From assembly GCF_001426585.1 (NCBI RefSeq), contig NZ_LMEI01000013.1, positions 62,227-126,226 of the forward strand: DNA of 64,000 bases, in the 5' to 3' direction. A program made the translations under genes and the position numbers. The notes under the pieces are model-generated. The model was not told the origin of the DNA. It saw only the letters and a list, made by a program, of their open reading frames with translations, and ran no database searches. Origin of the DNA: Streptomyces sp. Root431 (GTDB lineage Bacteria > Actinomycetota > Actinomycetes > Streptomycetales > Streptomycetaceae). Of the stretch, positions 36,528 to 45,757 are shown piece after piece; positions within the stretch are counted from its first letter, which is position 1, and each line of letters starts with the position of its first letter.

Positions 36528-38650
36528 CCGTCGTCCTCTCCGGCCTCCGCACCCGCTGGGCCTCCTTCCTCGGCGGGTTCCTCGCCCTCGCCCTCGGCGT
36601 CGGACTGCTCGTCACCATGGGCCTCGGGCTCTCCGCGACCTTTCACGCGCCCGAGCGTTCTCCCCAGCGGTTCGCCTCCTCCCCCGTCGTCGTCCAGGGG
36701 CAGGACCGGCTGACGCTCGACGTGCGGCGCGGTCCCGACACCGTCCCCGTGTCGCAGCGGCTCGACCGTCCACAGCCTGTGGACAAAGAACTCCTGCGCG
36801 AACTCCGCGCCCGCTGGACCCTCAGCACGGCGGGCGGCCCCTCGTCCGGCGGCCCCGACGCCGTCGGACTCGACGCCCCCGCCGCCGAGGTCCGCGCCCT
36901 GGTCGGCGACCGCGCCCGCGTCCTCACCGGCGACGAACGGCGGAACGCCGACCCCGACCCCGAGCGGGACGCCCAGGCCCTCGTCGGCCTCAACGCCCTC
37001 CTCGGCACCACCGGCGGCGTCACCGCCTTCGTCTCCGTCTTCGTCGTCGCCTCCACCTTCGCCTTCGCCGTCGCCCTGCGGCGACGCGAGTTCGGCCTGC
37101 TCCGCACCGCAGGAGCCACCCCCGGCCAGGTCCGCCGGATGCTCCTCGCCGAGGCGACGGCGCTCGGCGTGCTCGCCTCCGCCGCCGGCTGCGCGCTCGG
37201 CGCCGCCGGTGCGCCGATGCTGGCCCGGGCGCTGGTCGACGGCGGCCTGGCCCCCGAGTGGTTCGCGGTCGGCGACGCCGCCTGGCCCTTCCACCTCGCC
37301 TTCTGGACGGGCCTGACCGTCGCCGTCGCCGGAGCCGTCGCCGCGTCCCGCCGGGCCGGGAAGGTCGGCCCGACGGCCGCGCTGCGCGAGGCGGACGTCG
37401 ACACCGACGTCCTGCCGCTCGGCCGGGCCCTGCTCGGCACCGGACTGCTCCTCACGGGGCTCGGGCTGCTCGTCTGGACGTGCGTCACCGAACCGTCGGA
37501 GCTGCTGAAGCGGAAGACGTACACGACCCTCCCGATGCTCCTGATCGGCGGCGTCGCCCTGCTGTCCCCGCTCCTGGTCCGGCCCGTGGCGCGCCTGCTG
37601 CGGCTGCGCGGTGCCGTGGGGACGCTCGTACGGGAGAACAGCGCCGCCTCCGTACGCCGTACGGCCGCCGTCGCCGCGCCCGTCCTCGTGACCGTGGCGC
37701 TCGCCGGGACGCTCTTCGGGTCGGCGGCGAGCGTCACGCAGACGCGGGGCGTCGAGGCGCGGGAGCAGACGACCGCTCAGTACGTGGTGAGCGGCGAGGA
37801 CTTGAGGCCGGTGGCGGGCGCTCCGGACGGAGCCGTCGTCTCCCCCACCGCGTCGACCTCCCTCTTCGTACGGGACGGGGCCGAGGCCGTCGTGAAGTAC
37901 GGGGCGCGGGCGGTCGCGGACCCGGCGGCGTTCGCGGAGCTCGCGCGGCTGCCCGTCGTCGCGGGCGACCTGCGGGACCTCGACGACCGGTCGATCGTCG
38001 TCAACGAGGAGTTCGAGCGGCGCCGGGTCGGCGAGACCGTCGAGATCTGGCGCGCGGACGGGAGCGGTCCCGTACGGCTCCGCGTCGTGGCCGTCCTCGC
38101 GCTCGGGACCGGCGACAACGGCCCGTACGTCACCCGGGCCAACGCGCCGGGCGCCCCCCTCGACCGGATCGACGCGCGCGGCGGCGGCGCGGCCACGGCG
38201 CGGGCCCTGGAGGCGAGCGGCGGGACCGTCAGGACCGCCGACGCGTGGGCCGCGTCCGCCCATCCGGCGAGCAGTCCGCAGACCCGGCTCGGCATGATCC
38301 TGGTCCTGGGCATCGCCCTCGTCTACACGGTGATCGGCCTCGCCAACACGCTCCTCATGGCGACCTCCGTACGCGGCGGGGAACTGGCCTCGCTGCGGCT
38401 GGCCGGCGCCACCCGGGCGCAGATCCTGCGGGTGGTCACGGGCGAGGCCGCGCTCGCCACGGCGATCGGGACGCTCTTCGGCCTCGGCGTGACGGCGGCC
38501 GTCCTCGGCACCCTGGGGGCGGGCCTGGCCTCGCTGTCGGCCCCGGTGGCCCTGGTCCTGCCCTGGGCCACGGCCGGAGCCGCGGCGGCGGTCTGCGCGG
38601 CGGTCGCGGTCGCCGCGTCGGCCCTCCCCGCGTGGCGCCTCACGCGCTGA
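36521..38650 (+). CDS. FtsX-like ABC permease
   Basis: A 709-residue permease with two FtsX cores. TM1 is at 13-36, helices 2-4 lie within about 153-330, and a second set starts near 360, ending with helices after 590. The first extracytoplasmic domain is about 115 residues against about 200 for the second, shorter than I expect for this family. FGLLRTAGATPGQVRRMLLAEA and LASLRLAGATRAQILRVVTGEA are the paired coupling helices. ATG 36521 lies within the ATPase end. Confidence 0.9.
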   Translation: MLTVVLSGLRTRWASFLGGFLALALGVGLLVTMGLGLSATFHAPERSPQRFASSPVVVQGQDRLTLDVRRGPDTVPVSQRLDRPQPVDKELLRELRARWTLSTAGGPSSGGPDAVGLDAPAAEVRALVGDRARVLTGDERRNADPDPERDAQALVGLNALLGTTGGVTAFVSVFVVASTFAFAVALRRREFGLLRTAGATPGQVRRMLLAEATALGVLASAAGCALGAAGAPMLARALVDGGLAPEWFAVGDAAWPFHLAFWTGLTVAVAGAVAASRRAGKVGPTAALREADVDTDVLPLGRALLGTGLLLTGLGLLVWTCVTEPSELLKRKTYTTLPMLLIGGVALLSPLLVRPVARLLRLRGAVGTLVRENSAASVRRTAAVAAPVLVTVALAGTLFGSAASVTQTRGVEAREQTTAQYVVSGEDLRPVAGAPDGAVVSPTASTSLFVRDGAEAVVKYGARAVADPAAFAELARLPVVAGDLRDLDDRSIVVNEEFERRRVGETVEIWRADGSGPVRLRVVAVLALGTGDNGPYVTRANAPGAPLDRIDARGGGAATARALEASGGTVRTADAWAASAHPASSPQTRLGMILVLGIALVYTVIGLANTLLMATSVRGGELASLRLAGATRAQILRVVTGEAALATAIGTLFGLGVTAAVLGTLGAGLASLSAPVALVLPWATAGAAAAVCAAVAVAASALPAWRLTR

Positions 38651-38750
38651 GCGGCGATGGTGGGACACGGGGCGGTGACAAGGGTCGGAGCCGGGTCACC
38701 GCCCCTCCAGGCATGCGCCGGGGCCGGCTCTGCCCGGCCGGCTGCGCCCG

Positions 38751-38845
38751 CGGGCGTACGGTCAGCCGACTCCCCCGCGTACGTACGGCCAGCCGGTCAG
38801 CCCGACTCCGCCCACGTACGTACGGTCAGTCCGACTCCCCCGGCT
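38751..38845. repeat. three-copy imperfect tandem repeat at the end of the GNAT gene
   Basis: Three units built on GTACGTACGGTCAGYCCGAC occur back to back. The last overlaps the final codons and stop of the GNAT gene, so the other two look like decayed copies of that gene's 3' end. No function apparent. Confidence 0.6.
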
Positions 38846-39398
38846 TCGCCGCCCGCCACTCGTGCGCGAGGACCGACCAGACCTCCTCGTCGTGCACCTC
38901 GCCCCGGTAGGCGTAGCTCTGCCGCAGGACGCCGTCCCGCGTCATGCCGAGGCGCCGGGCGACGGCGATGCTCGGCTCGTTGCCGGAGGCGACCACCCAC
39001 TCCACGCGGCGGATCCCCCGTACCTCGATCGCCCAGTCGACGAGCGCCCGCGCGGCCCGGGTCACCAGGCCCTTGCCGACCCCCGCCGGTTCCAGCCAGC
39101 ATCCCGCCTCGGCCCTGCCCCTCGCGGCGTCCAGGCTCCGGAGGATCACGGCGCCGACGAGCGTCCCCTCCGCCGACCAGATGCCGCAGATCCGGCCGGT
39201 GTCGGCGGCCACCTTCTCCGCGTACAGGCGGAGGAAGGCCCGGCTCGACTCCAGGTCGGTCACGACGTCGGGGAGGCCGTTGCGGGCGCCGATGAACTCC
39301 CGCCCCCGGTCCATGTGCGCCAGGAACTCGTCGGCCTGCCACGGTTCGAGCGGCCGCAGTTCCGCGCCGTCGTCCCCCAGGGGTATCGCGTACATCAT
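38826..39398 (-). CDS. GNAT acetyltransferase (RimJ/RimL type)
   Basis: A 190-residue N-acetyltransferase. LVGAVILRSLDAARGRAEAGCWLEPAGVGKGLVTRAARALVDWA contains the acetyl-CoA motif (here GVGKG), and VVASGNEPSIAVARRLGMTRDGVLRQSYAYRGEVHDEEVWS is characteristic of Rim-like enzymes. ATG 39398 follows GGAAGG; ATG 39395 is adjacent. Substrate unknown. Confidence 0.9.
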   Translation of the reverse strand: MMYAIPLGDDGAELRPLEPWQADEFLAHMDRGREFIGARNGLPDVVTDLESSRAFLRLYAEKVAADTGRICGIWSAEGTLVGAVILRSLDAARGRAEAGCWLEPAGVGKGLVTRAARALVDWAIEVRGIRRVEWVVASGNEPSIAVARRLGMTRDGVLRQSYAYRGEVHDEEVWSVLAHEWRAAKPGESD

Positions 39399-39497
39399 CG
39401 TCGTCGCCTTCCGCGGTCGGGTCAGGGCCTCACAGCGGGGGGATCCTCTCACCCGCCGCCGACGGCCACCACCGACATTCCGGCGGGGTGGGCGGGC

Positions 39498-40439
39498 TTA
39501 CGGGACCAGGATCAACTTGCCCCGCACGTGGCCCGATTCGCTCAGTTCCTGGGCGCGGGCCGCCTCCTTCAGGGGGAGCGTCTCGGCGAGCCGGACCGCG
39601 AGGGTGCCCTCCACGGCCTGCCGGGCCTGGGCCGTGAGCGCGGCGCGTACGGCGTCCGGGGCGCCCGTGACGCCCGAGAAGGTGATCCCGTACTCCGCCG
39701 CGTCCGTCGCCGCGATCGTCGCGATCCGCCCCTTGTCGGCGGTCCCCTCGCCGCCCAGGAGCTCGATCGCGACCGGCAGCACGCCGTGCCCCGCCGCGTC
39801 GAAGACGGCGTCGACGCCGCCCGGCGCGGCCGCCGCGACCCGCTCGGCCAGGCCCTCCCCGTACGCCACCGGAATCGCGCCGAGCTCCCGCAGGTACGCG
39901 TGGTTGGACTCCGAGGCGCTGCCGACGACCGTGATCCCGGCCGCGACGGCGAGCTGGACGGCCACCGAGCCGACGACGCCCGCCGCCCCGTGCAGGAAGA
40001 GCGTCTCGCCGGCCCGCACCCCGATCAGGTCCAGGACCCGCTGGGCCGTCTCCCCGGCCACCGGCAGGCTCGCGGCGGCCTCCCAGGAGAGCCCGCGGGG
40101 CTTGGGAGCGACGGTGCCGGCGATGGCGTACTCGGCGTAGGCGCCGGTCTTCGTCCAGCCGAGGACCTCGTCGCCGACGGCCAGGTCGGTGACGCCCTCG
40201 CCGAGCGCGTCGACGGTGCCGGCGAACTCCAGGCCCGGGACGGCGGGGAAGGTCGTCGGGTAGAACGCCTCGACCCAGCCGTAACGCCGCTTCCAGTCCA
40301 CGGGGTTGACGCCCACCGCCGCCACCTTGACCCGGACCTCACCGGGCCCGGGCTCCGGCACGGCGGCGCCGGTCTCGTGGCGCAGCACCTCGGGGCCGCC
40401 GAACTCCTCGTACACGATCGCTTCCATCGTCGTCGCCAT
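39498..40439 (-). CDS. NADP-dependent quinone oxidoreductase (zinc-free MDR)
   Basis: A 313-residue medium-chain reductase without zinc ligands. VGVNPVDWKRRYG, PGLEFAGTVDALGEGV and the Rossmann motif HGAAGVVGSVAVQLA are present, and the C-terminus SGHVRGKLILVP is typical of the quinone oxidoreductase group. GGAGG precedes ATG 40439. It is divergent from the LuxR gene at 40591. Confidence 0.92.
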   Translation of the reverse strand: MATTMEAIVYEEFGGPEVLRHETGAAVPEPGPGEVRVKVAAVGVNPVDWKRRYGWVEAFYPTTFPAVPGLEFAGTVDALGEGVTDLAVGDEVLGWTKTGAYAEYAIAGTVAPKPRGLSWEAAASLPVAGETAQRVLDLIGVRAGETLFLHGAAGVVGSVAVQLAVAAGITVVGSASESNHAYLRELGAIPVAYGEGLAERVAAAAPGGVDAVFDAAGHGVLPVAIELLGGEGTADKGRIATIAATDAAEYGITFSGVTGAPDAVRAALTAQARQAVEGTLAVRLAETLPLKEAARAQELSESGHVRGKLILVP

Positions 40440-40590
40440 CTCGGCCTCCACCGCTGCTCGTTCGCGTCTCTCGTGCTCCGTCGTGCTCCAGCCTGCGCCC
40501 CGCCCCCTCCTCTCCCCGCCCTCCCAACGGCCAGTCCCACCTGTCCGAAAGGCTGGCCGCCCCCACCTCTCCCCCGATTACGCTCACCGC

Positions 40591-41835
40591 ATGGACGCGC
40601 TCACCCTGACCTCCGCGTACGAGATCCTCCGGCAGCCGCTCGGCGAGATCCTCCCCAAGGTCTCGGCCGCCCTCGCGCCGCTGATCCCGCACGCCGACGC
40701 CGCCGAACTCTCCACCCACTGCGCCCACTCGCCCTTCAAGGCCCTCGGCGGTACGGAGCAGCTGACCGCCGCCGAGCTGACGCCGCTGCTCCTCGCGGGC
40801 GTCCCCGGGAGCCCCTGGCAGGGCGTCGCGACGATCGGCGGCCGGGCGCGCGAGGTCGTCGCCGTGAAGAGCGACGCGACCCGGCGCGGGTCGGTCCTCG
40901 TGCTCGTACGGGACGACGGCGCCGCCCCGGCCGGCGCGGCCGAACTGGCCGTGGCACAGGCCCTGTGGAACCTGGTGACCAGCCACTTCGACCGGTTCGC
41001 CACGGAGGCCATGCCGGGGGCGCTCGCCCGGTCGCGCGCCGCGGCCGACACCCGCGCCCGGGTCATCGCCGAGCTGTCGACCGCGCACGCGGCGGCGCTC
41101 TCCGGGGTCCTCGGGGTGCTGCGCAGCCGGGCCCTCGACGACACGACGGCCCGGGCGACCGCGACCGACCTGGCCGCCACCGCGCTGATCGAGATGCGGG
41201 CCGAGCAGCGACGGGACCGGGACCTCGCCGAGGAGCCCGCGCGGGACGCCTTCGAGCGGCTCGCCGGCGAGCTGCGGCCGATGCTGCGGCACAGCGCGGT
41301 CCGGCTCGACCTGGGCGCGCCCGACTCGGACCGCTCGCTCGCGGCGGACGTGGCGCACAGCGCGCGGGCGATCGTCCGCGCGCTGCTCCTGATCGTCCTG
41401 GAGCAGGACTCCGTGCGCCGGGTCCACGTCGGCTGGCAGCTGACCGAGCACGAGCTGCGGGCCTCGGTGCGGGACGACGGGGCGGGCGCCCTGGCCCCGT
41501 GCGACCTGGGGGCGGGCAGCATCCGGGACCGTCTCGACGTGCTCGGCGGGCGGCTCGACATGGACGCGGTGCCGGGCTGGGGCACGACGATCACGGCGGT
41601 GGTGCCGCTGGCGACCCCGGAGGCGCCGGTCGAGGCCGCGCACCCGCTGACCGGGCTCGGCGAGCGGGAGGTGGAGGTGCTGCGGCACCTGGCGCTCGGG
41701 CACCGGAACCGGCGGATCGCCGAGGAGCTGCACATCAGCGAGTCGACGGTGAAGTTCCACGTGGCGAACATCCTGAACAAGTTGGGCGTCGACTCGCGCG
41801 GCGAGGCCGCCGCGCTCTTCCACGCGGCGGCGTAG
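40591..41835 (+). CDS. LuxR-type regulator with kinase-like ATPase domain
   Basis: A 414-residue protein. The middle (about 140-340) resembles the dimerisation and HATPase region of a NarX-type kinase: SVRDDGAGAL, GSIRDRLDVLGGRLDMDAVPGWGTTITAVVPL. The usual phosphoacceptor motif is not apparent (ELSTAHAAALSGVLGVL). The C-terminal 60 residues are a LuxR HTH (LGEREVEVLRHLALGHRNRRIAEELHISESTVKFHVANILNKLG). It thus fuses a sensor-like ATPase directly to the output domain. It is divergent from the oxidoreductase. Confidence 0.88.
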   Translation: MDALTLTSAYEILRQPLGEILPKVSAALAPLIPHADAAELSTHCAHSPFKALGGTEQLTAAELTPLLLAGVPGSPWQGVATIGGRAREVVAVKSDATRRGSVLVLVRDDGAAPAGAAELAVAQALWNLVTSHFDRFATEAMPGALARSRAAADTRARVIAELSTAHAAALSGVLGVLRSRALDDTTARATATDLAATALIEMRAEQRRDRDLAEEPARDAFERLAGELRPMLRHSAVRLDLGAPDSDRSLAADVAHSARAIVRALLLIVLEQDSVRRVHVGWQLTEHELRASVRDDGAGALAPCDLGAGSIRDRLDVLGGRLDMDAVPGWGTTITAVVPLATPEAPVEAAHPLTGLGEREVEVLRHLALGHRNRRIAEELHISESTVKFHVANILNKLGVDSRGEAAALFHAAA

Positions 41836-41891
41836 CGGCCGGGCGATGTCGTGACCCGGCGCTGTCAGTGGCGGGTGCCAGACTCGCACCC

Positions 41892-43583
41892 ATGACCGAG
41901 AGGTGGGCGCTGGCCGCCGAGGCGGAGGGGGACGGGGCGCTGCTCGTGCCCCTCGGCCGGGACGGGCTGCCCGCCGGGGACGTGCGGCGCGAGCCGGACC
42001 TGGTGGCGGCCGTGCGCGCCCGGCCCGAGGTGGCCCGCTGGGTGTGGCGGTCGACGGCCGAGGTGTATCCGCGGCTGCTCGCCGCCGGGGTGCGGGTCGA
42101 GCGGTGCTACGACGTGGAGGACGCCGAGCAGCTCCTCCTCGGGCACGAGGGACGGCTCGGGGAGCCCCGCTCGGCGGCGGCGGCCTGGGCGCGCCTGCGG
42201 AACGCTCCCGTACCGCCCGATCCGCCGCAGCGTGCCGCCGAGCCCGGCTCGCAGGACTCGCTCTTCGAGCCCCGGCCCGTCGCCTCCGTGCCCTTCGACG
42301 GGCTCCTCGCGGTCTACGCGGAGCAGCTCGCCCGCCACGACCGGGCCGAGCACCCGGGCAGGATGCGGCTGCTCACGGCCGCCGAGTCGGCGGGGATGCT
42401 CGTCGCCGCCGAGATGCACCGGGCCGGGCTGCCGTGGCGGGCGGACGTCCACCGGGACCTGCTGCACGAGCTGCTCGGCGAGAGGTACGCGGGCGGGGGC
42501 GAGCCGCGCCGCCTCGCCGAGCTCGCGGACGAGGTGTCCGCGGCCTTCGGGCGCCGGGTCCGGCCGGACCTGCCCGCCGACGTCGTGAAGGCCTTCCAGC
42601 AGGCCGGCATCCGGCTGAAGTCCACCCGCCGCTGGGAGCTGGAGGAGATCGACCACCCGGCGGTGAAGCCGCTCATCGCGTACAAGAAGCTGTACCGGAT
42701 CTGGACCGCGCACGGCTGGTCGTGGCTGGCCGACTGGGTGCGCGACGGCCGCTTCCGGCCCGAGTACCTGCCCGGCGGCACGGTCAGCGGACGCTGGACG
42801 ACCAACGGCGGCGGGGCGCTCCAGATCCCGAAGGTGATCCGGCGGGCGGTGGTCGCCGACGAGGGCTGGCGGCTCGTCGTCGCCGACGCCGACCAGATGG
42901 AGCCGCGCGTGCTCGCCGCGATCTCCCGGGACCCGGGTCTGATGGAGGTCGCGGGGCACCCCGACGACCTGTACACGCGCCTCTCCGACCGGGCCTTCTC
43001 CGGCGACCGCGACCACGCCAAGATCGCGCTCCTGGGCGCGATCTACGGCCAGACCAGCGGCGACGGCCTGAAGAACCTGGCGGCGCTGCGGCGCCGCTTC
43101 CCGCGCGCGGTGGCCTACGTCGACGACGCGGCGAAGGCGGGCGAGGAGGGCCGGCTCGTCCGGACCTGGCTCGGCAGGACCAGCCCGAAGGCGGTCGGCG
43201 CGGGCGACGACGACGAGGCGGGCCTGCCGCAGGAGGGCGGCGAACCGGTGGCGGAGGAAGGCGAGTTCGTCCCCGGGTACGCCTCGGGGAACGCCCGGGC
43301 GCGGGGCCGGTTCACCCGTAACTTCGTCGTGCAGGGAAGCGCCGCCGACTGGGCGCTGCTGATGCTGGCGGCGCTGCGGCGCGCCCTCGCGGGGATGCGG
43401 GCGGAGCTGGTCTTCTTCCAGCACGACGAGGTGATCGTGCACTGCCCGGCGGAGGAGGCGGAGGCGGTCGCGGCCGCGATCAGCGCGGCGGGGGACGAGG
43501 CGGGGCGGATCGCCTTCGGGGAGACACCGGTGCGGTTCCCGTTCACGACGGCGACGGTGGAGCGGTACGCGGACGCCAAGTAG
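41892..43583 (+). CDS. family A DNA polymerase (bifunctional 3'-5' exonuclease/polymerase-like)
   Basis: A 563-residue PolA-related enzyme without a 5' nuclease domain. The polymerase core has RFRPEYLPGGTVSGRWTTNGGGALQIPK, motif A VVADADQMEPRVLA (the DYSQIELR counterpart), motif B HAKIALLGAIYGQTSGDG and motif C FFQHDEVIVH. The N-terminal 190 residues correspond to the exonuclease-like region but lack clear DEDD carboxylates. An actinobacterial accessory polymerase, possibly for repair. ATG 41892 sits 56 bases after the LuxR stop. Confidence 0.9.
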   Translation: MTERWALAAEAEGDGALLVPLGRDGLPAGDVRREPDLVAAVRARPEVARWVWRSTAEVYPRLLAAGVRVERCYDVEDAEQLLLGHEGRLGEPRSAAAAWARLRNAPVPPDPPQRAAEPGSQDSLFEPRPVASVPFDGLLAVYAEQLARHDRAEHPGRMRLLTAAESAGMLVAAEMHRAGLPWRADVHRDLLHELLGERYAGGGEPRRLAELADEVSAAFGRRVRPDLPADVVKAFQQAGIRLKSTRRWELEEIDHPAVKPLIAYKKLYRIWTAHGWSWLADWVRDGRFRPEYLPGGTVSGRWTTNGGGALQIPKVIRRAVVADEGWRLVVADADQMEPRVLAAISRDPGLMEVAGHPDDLYTRLSDRAFSGDRDHAKIALLGAIYGQTSGDGLKNLAALRRRFPRAVAYVDDAAKAGEEGRLVRTWLGRTSPKAVGAGDDDEAGLPQEGGEPVAEEGEFVPGYASGNARARGRFTRNFVVQGSAADWALLMLAALRRALAGMRAELVFFQHDEVIVHCPAEEAEAVAAAISAAGDEAGRIAFGETPVRFPFTTATVERYADAK

Positions 43584-43626
43584 GGACTGGGTGTACAGCA
43601 GGACCGTCGGTACGGGGACGTACAGC

Positions 43627-43668
43627 AGGACCGGCGGTACGGGTCCCCACATCCGTACCGCCGGTCCT
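43627..43668. terminator. bidirectional terminator
   Basis: A perfect 16-bp stem (43627-43642 with 43653-43668) and a 10-base loop between convergent genes. A direct repeat of its left arm region (GTACAGCAGGACCG, starting 43593 and 43620) precedes it. Confidence 0.8.
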
Positions 43669-43688
43669 CCGGGGTTGCCGCCCCGGGG

Positions 43689-45002
43689 CTACTTCGTGGG
43701 CAGCTTCTGCCACCTCAGGCTCAGCGCGATCTCCTTCAGCTGCGCCACCGTCAGCGCGGGCTCGGCGCGCGTGGCGGCCTCGCGGTACCCGCCGGAGTTC
43801 CGGGTGAAGACGACGACCCGGAAGCCCTCGGGCGTGATGGTGTCGACGGTCCACGAGACGACGCCGGAGCCGCCCTTCTCCGCGGTCTCCTGGGTGACCT
43901 TGACCTTGCGGCCGTCGGGCAGGACGGTGACGTCGCCGCTGCCGAAGAGGTCACCGGCCACGTTCGACATGTCCGGCTGGACGTTGATCTCGACGAGGCT
44001 CTTGCCCTTGCCGTCGTCGACCACGACAAAGCCGTACTCGCCGTCGCCGCCCTTGTCGGTGACCGTGAGGCCCTGGGGCAGAAGCGAGCGCAGGGTCGTC
44101 CGGACGGCGTCGCCGGCGGGCTCGGCGGGCGCCTGGGGCGCCCCCTGGACGGCGGCCGACTTCGGGTCCTTGGGCAGCTTCTTCAGCAGCGGGCGCCAGT
44201 CGTCGGACGTGACGAGGGCCTTCAGCTGGGTGGCGGTGAAGGGCGGGTTCTCGCGGCTGATCGCGGCGCCCTTCTCGGCGGGGGCGTTGTACTCGCTCGC
44301 GTCGATCAGGAAGCCGTCCTTGGTGAGCAGGACCGCCCGCCAGCTCTTGGTCTCCTCGCGCTTGTCGGGGTACACGTACCCCTGGATGACCATCAGCCGG
44401 TCGCCGCCCGGCAGCCGGCCGGTGGCGCACCTGTCGTAGTCGACGTGGACCCTGCTCGGGCACTCGACCTGCCCCGCACCGGCCTCGCCGTCGCCGCCGC
44501 CCGCACGGTAGAGGCCGACGGAGACGGCGGCCTCGCCGTCTCCGTCGTCGTAGATCCCGAGGGCCGCCTGACCCTTGGCCTCCACGTTGTCGAACTGCCA
44601 GTCTCCGGCCGGGGTGTTGGCCTTGATGACGGCCGCGATGTCCTTGACCGGGATCTGTGCCTGGCCGCCCCGCAGCGCGGGGTCGACCGCGCCGGTCTCG
44701 TTCTGGGCCTTGGGCTTGGGGGCCGCCGCCACACCGGCGGTCGTCGCCTTCCCGGTGGGGCCGACCAGCGAGCCGCCGTACACGCCGCCGATGCCGACGG
44801 CGGCGAGCGCGAGGGCGCCGCCGGTCACCGCGAGGCGGCGGCGCACCACGCGGCGCCGGCCGCGGGTGAGTCCGCCTTCGACGAGCTCGCGCCGGCCGTC
44901 GACGGAGAAGCCTTCGCCCGTGCTGCGCAGGACCGCGCCGAGCTCTTCCTCGAAGCCCTCGTGCGGGGCGCCGTCGTGCGGGGAGCCTTCGTTCTGAGGC
45001 AT
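43689..45002 (-). CDS. membrane-anchored protein paired with a sigma factor
   Basis: A 437-residue protein: N-terminal cytoplasmic helix-rich segment (residues 1-55), TM at about 58-80 (LAVTGGALALAAVGIGGVYGG) and a large extracytoplasmic region with two similar halves (each with ALGIYDDGDG/YGFVVVDDGKG-type strands and TATQLKALVTSDDW/TVAQLKEIALSLRW helices). Two cysteines (VECPSR and DRCATG) may pair. It follows a sigma factor and probably acts as its anti-sigma or sensor; that is inference. Confidence 0.7.
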   Translation of the reverse strand: MPQNEGSPHDGAPHEGFEEELGAVLRSTGEGFSVDGRRELVEGGLTRGRRRVVRRRLAVTGGALALAAVGIGGVYGGSLVGPTGKATTAGVAAAPKPKAQNETGAVDPALRGGQAQIPVKDIAAVIKANTPAGDWQFDNVEAKGQAALGIYDDGDGEAAVSVGLYRAGGGDGEAGAGQVECPSRVHVDYDRCATGRLPGGDRLMVIQGYVYPDKREETKSWRAVLLTKDGFLIDASEYNAPAEKGAAISRENPPFTATQLKALVTSDDWRPLLKKLPKDPKSAAVQGAPQAPAEPAGDAVRTTLRSLLPQGLTVTDKGGDGEYGFVVVDDGKGKSLVEINVQPDMSNVAGDLFGSGDVTVLPDGRKVKVTQETAEKGGSGVVSWTVDTITPEGFRVVVFTRNSGGYREAATRAEPALTVAQLKEIALSLRWQKLPTK

Positions 45003-45071
45003 GCCGAAACCACCGTTTCCGGTTCGTGGGTGAGAAGTCTGATGGATGGGAGCGGGTCAGCGGTCCGCGGG

Positions 45072-45581
45072 TCAGCGCGCGGCAAACTCGGCGATGTTGC
45101 CGCCGAGCCGTGAGCGCAGCTTGGCCAGCGCCCGTACGGAGCGGGTGCGGACCGCCGCGGAGCTGACGTTCAGGGCGTCGGCGGTCTCCTCGATGCTGCG
45201 GTCCTCCCAGTACCGCAGCACCACGACCGCCCGGTCCTTGGGCGCGAGTCCGGCCAGCGCGTCGAGCAGCGCGATCCGGAGTGCCGGGTCCTCGCCGTTC
45301 TCGGGGGCGCGGTCGGGCAGCTCGCCGAGGGGGCGCTCGGTGGCCGAGCGGCGCCTCTGGTGGCTGAGGAACGTGCGGACGAGCACGGTCTGGGCGTACG
45401 CGGCGGGGTTGCCGATCCGTGCCATGCGGCCCCACAGGGCGTACATCCGGCCGAGTGTCTCCTGGGTGAGGTCCTCGGCGAGGTGGGTGTCGCCGCTGGT
45501 CAGCAGGCATGCGGACCGGAACAGGTGCCCCGTGCGTGCGGAGGCGAACTCCAGGAACTCGTCCGCGCGGGACTTTCTCAT
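45072..45581 (-). CDS. SigE-type ECF sigma factor
   Basis: A 169-residue sigma factor. Region 2: EFASARTGHLFRSACLLTSGDTHLAEDLTQETLGRMYALW. Region 4: LAPKDRAVVVLRYWEDRSIEETADALNVSSAAVRTRSVRALAKL. ATG 45581 follows AAGGAGG. It precedes the membrane protein at 43689 by 69 bases, a sigma/anti-sigma style pair. Confidence 0.9.
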   Translation of the reverse strand: MRKSRADEFLEFASARTGHLFRSACLLTSGDTHLAEDLTQETLGRMYALWGRMARIGNPAAYAQTVLVRTFLSHQRRRSATERPLGELPDRAPENGEDPALRIALLDALAGLAPKDRAVVVLRYWEDRSIEETADALNVSSAAVRTRSVRALAKLRSRLGGNIAEFAAR

Positions 45582-45757
45582 GCCCCTCCTTCCCTCGCGG
45601 TCACGTGGCGTGGTCGCCGTACACCTCATTGACGCGACGGGGGTGCGGAAATGTTTCAGGGATCGGTCGAGGAATTCTGCGGGGAATCTCCGGGGAAATC
45701 TTCGAGGTGGAGCCCGCCCGACGGGTCCGAAGAAGCGGAATCGGGTAATCCTGAAGT

